From positions 1-14,784 of the forward strand of contig JAUSIF010000309.1 in assembly GCA_030648135.1 (NCBI GenBank): a stretch of DNA of 14,784 nucleotides, written 5' to 3'. Every line of letters starts with the position of its first letter. The first letter of the stretch is position 1. The notes beneath the pieces were generated by a model. It ran no database searches. It saw only the letters and a list, made by a program, of their open reading frames with translations, and was not told the DNA's origin. This document shows, piece by piece, positions 7,891 to 12,520 of this stretch. The position numbers were made by a program, and so were the translations under genes. This DNA comes from Xanthobacteraceae bacterium. Its GTDB lineage: Bacteria > Pseudomonadota > Alphaproteobacteria > Rhizobiales > Xanthobacteraceae.

Positions 7891-9066
7891 TCAGGCCGCG
7901 CGTTCCCTCCTGCGCTGACTGAGGTTCGAACGGATTCGTTCCCATATTAGCAGGAAACGCGAAATGTCGCTTTCGCTGGTGCTCCAGCCGAGACTCACGC
8001 GGACGGCACCCTTGGCGATCTCGGCCGGGACCCGCATGGCGGCGAGCGCCTCGGACGGTCCGACCTTGCCCGACGAGCAGGCGGCCCCCGCGCTCACCGC
8101 GATCCCTTCCAGGTCGAAGGCGATGACCGCGGTTTCGGCGGCGATGCCCGGCACCGCGAAGCAGGTTGTGTTGGGCAGCCTTGCCACCGCGGCCGAAAGA
8201 AAGATCGCGTCGGGTGTCACGGCGCGGATGCCTTGCTCGAGCCGGTCGCGCAAGCCCGCCAGACGCCCGGTCTCTTCCGCGACGACGAGAGCGGCGCATT
8301 CAGCCGCGATGCCGAAGCCCACGATCGCCGCCACGTTCTCGGTGCCGGCGCGGCGGCCGCGCTCCTGACCGCCTCCGCGCAGCATGGCCGGGACGCGGAT
8401 CGCCTGGTCGCGTGCGATCAGCGCGCCCACGCCCTGGGGTCCGCCGAGCTTGTGCGACGATAGAGATATAAGGTCGGCGCCGCTCACGGCAAGATCGAAG
8501 GGAATCCGGCCCGCGATCTGCACCGCGTCGGTGTGGAATATGCCGCCGGCCGCGTGAACCAATTCGGCAATCTTCGTGCATGGCTCGATCACGCCGGTCT
8601 CGTTGTTCGCCGCCATGACCGAAACGAGGGCGCGCTGACCCTTGGCCTGATGGCGCGCGAGCATCAATTCGAGCGCGGCGAAATCGACCACGCCGGCGTG
8701 ATCGACCGGGATCATCTCGATTTTCCCGGCCGGGAAGCGGCCGCCCGCGCGCACCGCCGGATGCTCGACCGCGGAGATGATGAGCACGTCGCAGCGGACG
8801 GACCGGCCCTCGATTTCGAGTTCGGGCGAAAGCGCGAGCGCGATCGATTCCGTGGCGCCGCTCGTGAAGGTTACGGCCTTGGGATCGGCGCCGACGAGCG
8901 CCGCCACCCGGGCGCGCGCCGCTTCGATCTCGCCGCGCGCGGCGCGTCCCTCGGCATGGACCGAAGACGCATTGCCGGCGCTCAAGGCGGCCGTCATCGC
9001 CGCTCGCGCCGGGGGACGCAGCGGAGAGGTCGCATTATGGTCGAGATAGACGCGCTCGTTCATCAT
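7891..9066 (-). CDS. Cysteine desulfurase, NifS/IscS-type (class I), first gene of the suf operon
   Basis: This 391-residue PLP enzyme belongs to the IscS/NifS branch, distinct from the SufS further down the operon. It opens with VYLDHNATSPLRP. It has TSGATESIALAL (68-79), the HTDAVQ motif (178-183), the PLP lysine K206 in SSHKLGGPQGVGAL, and the catalytic C330 in VSAGAACSSGKVGPS, located in the long mobile loop typical of class I enzymes. It should therefore supply sulfur for Fe-S clusters and perhaps for tRNA thiolation or other sulfur-transfer routes. Two ATGs stand in tandem (9066 and 9063) and neither has a strong Shine-Dalgarno sequence. A predicted promoter with an Irr box lies about 110-155 bases upstream, so this is the leading gene of the operon. 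Subfamily naming (iscS or nifS) is left open. Confidence 0.94.
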   Translation of the reverse strand: MMNERVYLDHNATSPLRPPARAAMTAALSAGNASSVHAEGRAARGEIEAARARVAALVGADPKAVTFTSGATESIALALSPELEIEGRSVRCDVLIISAVEHPAVRAGGRFPAGKIEMIPVDHAGVVDFAALELMLARHQAKGQRALVSVMAANNETGVIEPCTKIAELVHAAGGIFHTDAVQIAGRIPFDLAVSGADLISLSSHKLGGPQGVGALIARDQAIRVPAMLRGGGQERGRRAGTENVAAIVGFGIAAECAALVVAEETGRLAGLRDRLEQGIRAVTPDAIFLSAAVARLPNTTCFAVPGIAAETAVIAFDLEGIAVSAGAACSSGKVGPSEALAAMRVPAEIAKGAVRVSLGWSTSESDISRFLLIWERIRSNLSQRRRERAA

Positions 9067-9118
9067 TTTCGTCCGCGAGGGACCGTTGAGCCTTGCAATC
9101 GGACCCTGTTTTCGTCAT
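9035..9118 (-). CDS. Possible 27-codon leader ORF overlapping the desulfurase start
   Basis: In the leader downstream of the predicted promoter, ATG 9118 opens a 27-codon frame (MTKTGSDCKAQRSLADENDE and so on). It ends 28 bases inside the desulfurase gene in a different frame. Both this start and the desulfurase start have weak ribosome sites, so coupling is conceivable. Coding is unproven: the frame may be open by chance, and a frame of this size has no recognisable family. Confidence 0.15.
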   Translation of the reverse strand: MTKTGSDCKAQRSLADENDERARLSRP

Positions 9119-9143
9119 ATCAACTCGCCGCTCATTCCATGTT

Positions 9144-9157
9144 CGCACATTTGTGCG
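9144..9157. repeat. 14-bp palindrome in the suf leader
   Basis: CGCACA-TT-TGTGCG is a perfect inverted repeat with 6-bp arms and a 2-bp centre. On the minus strand it lies in the predicted 5' leader of the suf operon, roughly 30-45 bases after the expected transcription start. It could be a dimeric-repressor operator; as RNA the 2-nt loop would force the stem to open partly. I do not recognise a specific regulator. Confidence 0.4.
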
Positions 9158-9171
9158 TTCTTGAGCGGTTC
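9157..9171 (+). promoter_or_regulatory. GTTC-N7-GTTC direct repeat, LexA (SOS) box-like
   Basis: GTTCTTGAGCGGTTC fits the alphaproteobacterial LexA consensus of two GTTC half-sites separated by seven bases. It sits between the divergent suf operon and hydrolase gene. Only eight bases are constrained, so a chance match somewhere in a window this size is likely. Neither neighbour is a usual SOS gene. Treat it as a weak candidate. Confidence 0.2.
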
Positions 9172-9175
9172 TCTT

Positions 9176-9194
9176 TTTTAGAATAGTTCTAAAA
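9176..9194. promoter_or_regulatory. Irr box (iron control element) in front of the suf operon
   Basis: TTTTAGAATAGTTCTAAAA is a perfect inverted repeat with 8-bp arms around a TAG centre. Its core TTTAGAA-N3-TTCTAAA agrees with the ICE/Irr-box pattern known for rhizobial Irr, a Fur-family regulator that is active when iron or heme is scarce. It directly abuts the candidate -10 of the minus-strand promoter, covering the expected transcription start. That arrangement suits repression of the iron-consuming suf pathway in low iron. The palindrome is seen; the regulator and its sign are inferred. Confidence 0.75.
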
Positions 9195-9223
9195 GAGATA
9201 CGTCGGTCGCCAAGTCCAGTCAA
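9195..9223 (-). promoter_or_regulatory. Candidate sigma-70-type promoter of the suf operon
   Basis: Read on the minus strand, TTGACT (9223-9218, five of six to TTGACA) is followed by exactly 17 bases and then TATCTC (9200-9195, three of six to TATAAT). Transcription would begin around 9188, giving a leader of about 120 nt before the desulfurase ATG. The -10 is poor, but the -35, the spacing and the adjoining Irr box together make this the best promoter in the gap. Confidence 0.55.
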
Positions 9224-9311
9224 GCCGCCAAAACCCGCTTCCGCACCTTATGGGGAAAGGGTTTGATCGCGATCCGGCCCGCAAAGCCCCAAGTCCCGCA
9301 CCGGAGCAAAC

Positions 9312-9971
9312 ATGCCCGAAGTGATCTTCACCGGCGAAGACGGACGGATCGAGGGGCGCTTCCATTCCGGGCGGTCGCGCAGCGCGCCGATCGCGATCAT
9401 CCTGCATCCGCATCCGCAGTTCGGCGGGACCATGAACAATCCCGTGGTCTATCATCTCTATTACGCCTTCGCGAACCGCGGCTTCGCGGCGCTGCGGTTC
9501 AATTTCCGCGGCGTCGGACGCAGCCAGGGTGTGTTCGATCACGGCCAAGGCGAGCTTTCCGATGCCGCCGCCGCGCTCGACTGGGCGCAGGCCAACAATC
9601 CGGACGCGCGCGCCTGTTGGATCGCGGGCGTTTCCTTCGGCGCCTGGATCGGCATGCAGCTGTTGATGCGGCGGCCGGAGGTCGAAGGCTTCATCTCGGT
9701 GGCGGCGCCGGCCAATCTCTACGACTTCTCCTTCCTCGCCCCCTGCCCTTCCTCCGGCCTGTTCGTGCACGGCGACAAGGACGCGGTCACGCCGATCGCC
9801 GCGGTCGGCCAGCTGGTGGAGAAGCTCAAGACCCAGAAGGGCATCATCATCGACCAGCAGATCGTGCGCGGCGCCAATCATTTCTTCGACGGTAAGATCG
9901 AGAATTTGATCGAGCTGGTGGACGAATATCTCGACAAGCGCCTGCCCAAGACCCGCGACAGCGCGGCGTGA
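9312..9971 (+). CDS. Small alpha/beta-hydrolase of the COG2945 type
   Basis: This is a 219-residue cytoplasmic alpha/beta-hydrolase-fold protein with no signal peptide. The first strand and oxyanion region read IAIILHPHPQFGGTMNN (27-43). The nucleophile elbow is GVSFG with S108. The likely acid is D157 in HGDKDAVTP, and the likely catalytic histidine is H190 in GANHFFDG, so a Ser-Asp-His triad appears complete. FNFRGVGRSQG (63-73) is also typical of this group. The substrate cannot be told; the family is mostly uncharacterised esterase-like enzymes. GGAG at 9303-9306 lies five bases before the ATG. The gene diverges from the Fe-S operon across the Irr-box region and meets anmK tail-to-tail. 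I recall a hydrolase of this kind beside suf in other Rhizobiales, but have not checked it. Confidence 0.9.
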   Translation: MPEVIFTGEDGRIEGRFHSGRSRSAPIAIILHPHPQFGGTMNNPVVYHLYYAFANRGFAALRFNFRGVGRSQGVFDHGQGELSDAAAALDWAQANNPDARACWIAGVSFGAWIGMQLLMRRPEVEGFISVAAPANLYDFSFLAPCPSSGLFVHGDKDAVTPIAAVGQLVEKLKTQKGIIIDQQIVRGANHFFDGKIENLIELVDEYLDKRLPKTRDSAA

Positions 9972-9982
9972 ATTAGCCGCGC
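9961..9982. terminator. Shared hairpin across two convergent stop codons
   Basis: GCGCGGC (9961-9967) and GCCGCGC (9976-9982) form a perfect 7-bp GC stem with an 8-nt loop. The loop contains most of the hydrolase TGA (9969-9971) and all of the anmK stop (9973-9975). Because the two genes are one base apart, this is the only place for a common end signal. Neither strand has a T-tract after it, so it is at best a partial or Rho-assisted bidirectional terminator. Confidence 0.4.
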
Positions 9983-11076
9983 GCCACCACGCCACCTTGC
10001 ATCGGCTTTGGCACGCCGGTCGTGGTCGGGAACGTAATCGGCAGGCCCTTCAGCGTGCGCACGGCGAGAAAAGCGAAGGCCTGCGCTTCCAGCGCGTCCG
10101 CAGACCAGCCCACCGCTTCGGCCACCAGCGCGTGCGAGCGCAGCCATTCGCGCAGCATTGTCATCAAGGCCCGGTTGCGGGCGCCGCCACCGGCGACGAT
10201 CCAGGTCGCGGGCTTACGCGGCAGAAACCCGGCGGCACGCGCGATCGAACCGGCGACGACCGCGGTTGCGGTCGCGGCGGCATCTTCGAGCGATAGTTGA
10301 TCCAGCGGCAAGCGCGCAAATTGCGCGTGGTCGAGCGACTTCGGCGGCCGGCGCGAAAAAAACGGGTCGGCAAGCGTTTTGGTGACGATTTCATAGTGCA
10401 CCTTGCCCGAGGCGGCGAGCACGCCGTCGCGATCGAAGCGTTTGCCGGTGCGGGTACGAACGATCTCGTCGATCGGCGCGTTGCCGGGACCGGTATCGAA
10501 GGCGACGGGATCGGCCTCGCCATCGAGAAACGTGACATTGGCGACGCCGCCGATATTCACCACCGCGACCGGATGCGGCTCCTCCAATCCGCGCGCGAGT
10601 GCGCGATGGAACACCGGCACCAGCGGCGCGCCCTCGCCGCCCGCCGCCACGTCGGCGGCGCGGAAGTCATAGACGACCGGCAGGCGAAGCTCGCGCGCGA
10701 GCGCGGCCCCGTTGCCGATCTGCACGGTCAGGCGGGATTGCGGCCGGTGCAACACGGTCTGACCATGGAAGCCCACGATGTCGATGGTCGCTCGCTCGAT
10801 CCGGTTCGAGAGCAGGAATGCCTCAATCGCCTGGAGATGGGCGCCAGTGACGAGCCGTTCCGCTCCCGCCAGCACGCCCGGGCGCGCGGCACGGTCGGTC
10901 AGCGCCGCCGCCTCGGCCAAGGCCGCGCGCAACAGCGCGCGTTCCTCCTCCGCATAGGGCCGATAGCCGATCGGACCGAGCCGGGCGATGGTCTCGCCAT
11001 CGCTTTCGATCAGCGCCACATCGATCCCGTCGAGGGAGGTGCCGCTCATGAGACCGATGGCGGTGAGCGCAGCCAT
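9973..11076 (-). CDS. anmK: Anhydro-N-acetylmuramic acid kinase
   Basis: AnmK phosphorylates and opens the 1,6-anhydro ring of anhMurNAc released from peptidoglycan, giving MurNAc-6-phosphate for cell-wall recycling. The 367 residues contain the whole ASKHA-type fold: GLMSGTSLDGID (8-19) for ATP, VGFHGQTVLHRP (101-112), NIGGVANVTFL (174-184), the catalytic region FDTGPGNAPIDE with base D194, and WIVAGGGARNRALM (292-305). I chose ATG 11076 because AAAGGA stands six bases before it. ATG 11082 lies directly against that site and is less likely, and the longer frame to 11133 has no support. The gene diverges from tyrS with 76 bases between them. No nagZ, ampD or murQ neighbour is visible, so the pathway is not clustered here. 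Confidence 0.95.
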   Translation of the reverse strand: MAALTAIGLMSGTSLDGIDVALIESDGETIARLGPIGYRPYAEEERALLRAALAEAAALTDRAARPGVLAGAERLVTGAHLQAIEAFLLSNRIERATIDIVGFHGQTVLHRPQSRLTVQIGNGAALARELRLPVVYDFRAADVAAGGEGAPLVPVFHRALARGLEEPHPVAVVNIGGVANVTFLDGEADPVAFDTGPGNAPIDEIVRTRTGKRFDRDGVLAASGKVHYEIVTKTLADPFFSRRPPKSLDHAQFARLPLDQLSLEDAAATATAVVAGSIARAAGFLPRKPATWIVAGGGARNRALMTMLREWLRSHALVAEAVGWSADALEAQAFAFLAVRTLKGLPITFPTTTGVPKPMQGGVVARG

Positions 11077-11152
11077 TGGCATTCCTTTGAATCCGACCGC
11101 AGACCTGTTACACCCGCGCCAGCCGCAGTCCAATGAATCAAACGATCGACCG

Positions 11153-12403
11153 ATGAGCGCCTACAAGTCCGAATTGCTGCAGGTTCTGTCGAGCCGGGGC
11201 TATATCCACCAGGTCTCCGAGCCGGACGCGCTCGACGCGCTCGCGAAATCATCGAGCCTCACCGCCTATATCGGCTTCGACTGCACGGCGCCTTCGCTGC
11301 ACGTCGGCTCGCTCTTGCCGATCATGATGTTGCGTTGGCTGCAAAAGACCGGACACCGGCCGATCTCGCTCATGGGCGGCGGCACCACGCGTGTGGGCGA
11401 TCCGTCGGGCAAGGACGAAAGCCGCCAGTTGCTCACCGACGCGATGATCGAGCAGAACCTGAACAGCATCCGCGCGGTGTTCGCGAAATTCCTCGGCTTC
11501 GGCGAAGGAACCACCGACGCGGTCATGGCCAACAACGCCGATTGGCTGAACCAGATCAATTACATCGATTTCCTGCGCGACGTCGGCCGCCATTTCTCCA
11601 TCAACCGCATGCTCGCCTTCGATTCCGTCAAGCTCCGGCTCGAGCGTGAACAGGAACTGTCGTTCCTGGAATTCAACTACATGATCCTGCAGGCCTACGA
11701 TTTCGTGGAGCTCTACAAGCGCTACGGCTGCGTGCTGCAGATGGGCGGCTCCGACCAGTGGGGCAATATCGTGAACGGCATCGACCTCGGCCGCAGGCTC
11801 GCGCAGGCGCAATTGTTCGCGCTCACCTCGCCGCTAATCACCACCACGTCGGGCGCCAAGATGGGCAAGACCGCGGCCGGCGCGGTCTGGCTCGACGCCA
11901 AGATGGTGAGCCCCTACGAATACTGGCAGTACTGGCGCAATACCGAGGACGGCGACGTCGCGCGCTTCCTCAAGCTGTTCACCGAACTTTCGCTCGAGGA
12001 GATCGGCCGGCTCGCGAAGCTCAAGGGCCAGGAGCTGAACGAAGCAAAAAAAGTTCTAGCCACCGAGGCGACCGCCCTGCTGCACGGCCGCGCCGCCGCG
12101 GAGCAGGCGGCCGTGACCGCGCGCGCCACTTTCGAGGAAGGTGTCACCGCCGAAACTCTGCCGACGATCGAGATTCAGGGCCCCGCGTTGGAGAGAGGTC
12201 TTGGCGTGCTTGCCGCCCTCCACGGAGCCCGTCTCGTCGGCTCCAATAGTGAAGCACGCCGCCTAATCCAGAATGGCGGCCTCAAGGTCAACGATCAAAC
12301 GCTCGACGATGAGCGCCGAATTTTGACCGTGGCGGACCTAAGAAACGGCGTGATCAAGCTCTCGCTCGGCAAGAAGCGGCACGTCTTGTTGCGGCCGGTC
12401 TGA
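11153..12403 (+). CDS. tyrS: Tyrosyl-tRNA synthetase
   Basis: This essential class I synthetase charges tRNA-Tyr with tyrosine. From ATG 11153 it has 416 residues, the normal bacterial length. The tyrosine pocket and ATP motifs are clear: GFDCTAPSLHVGS with the HIGH-type HVGS at 50-53, GGGTTRVGDPSGKDESR (75-91), GGSDQWGNIVNG (198-209), and the KMSKS-type KMGKT at 236-240. A C-terminal S4-like RNA-binding domain spans about residues 340-416 (SEARRLIQNGGLKVNDQ). An open frame extends upstream to 10988, but this crosses anmK and its promoter gap, while homologues start near MSAYKSELLQVLSSRG, so ATG 11153 is preferred. It is followed by the palindromic element at 12417-12520. Confidence 0.97.
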   Translation: MSAYKSELLQVLSSRGYIHQVSEPDALDALAKSSSLTAYIGFDCTAPSLHVGSLLPIMMLRWLQKTGHRPISLMGGGTTRVGDPSGKDESRQLLTDAMIEQNLNSIRAVFAKFLGFGEGTTDAVMANNADWLNQINYIDFLRDVGRHFSINRMLAFDSVKLRLEREQELSFLEFNYMILQAYDFVELYKRYGCVLQMGGSDQWGNIVNGIDLGRRLAQAQLFALTSPLITTTSGAKMGKTAAGAVWLDAKMVSPYEYWQYWRNTEDGDVARFLKLFTELSLEEIGRLAKLKGQELNEAKKVLATEATALLHGRAAAEQAAVTARATFEEGVTAETLPTIEIQGPALERGLGVLAALHGARLVGSNSEARRLIQNGGLKVNDQTLDDERRILTVADLRNGVIKLSLGKKRHVLLRPV

Positions 12404-12416
12404 AACGGGTTCGGTC

Positions 12417-12520
12417 TAGCGCGGTTTCCGAATAAGTGGAGTAGGAAACCGCTTTCATGTCCTTGTATTGGCGCATTTTCTTACGGCAAACCGGTTCCCA
12501 CTTCGCCGGAAAATGTGCTA
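12417..12520. repeat. Palindromic intergenic element between tyrS and the AsmA-like gene (REP/MITE-like)
   Basis: The 104-bp element is built of nested inverted repeats. The ends TAGCGCGGTTTCC (12417-12429) and GGAAAATGTGCTA (12508-12520) are inverted copies at 10 of 13 positions. GCGGTTTCC/GGAAACCGC (12421-12429 and 12444-12452) is a perfect 9-bp arm pair. The right half contains the self-complementary AACCGGTT within AAACCGGTTCCCACTT. From memory, that last string belongs to short dispersed intergenic repeats abundant in Rhizobiales chromosomes. The right end supplies the TAG stop of the downstream minus-strand gene. A genome-wide copy count was not possible here. Confidence 0.6.
12421..12452. 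terminator. 9-bp hairpin after tyrS, possible terminator
   Basis: GCGGTTTCC and GGAAACCGC pair perfectly around a 14-nt loop, 17 bases after the tyrS stop. The 3' side continues CTTTCATGTCCTT, which is only weakly T-rich, so termination strength is uncertain. The same stem is symmetrical for transcription coming from the minus-strand gene. It is part of the larger palindromic element. Confidence 0.4.

Noticed and set aside
10297..11136. Plus-strand frame of 279 codons opposite anmK
   Set aside because: A shadow of anmK without domain signatures.
10988..11152. N-terminal extension of TyrS by 55 residues
   Set aside because: It would be translated from sequence that is anmK on the other strand plus the divergent promoter gap. 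The TyrRS fold begins right after ATG 11153.
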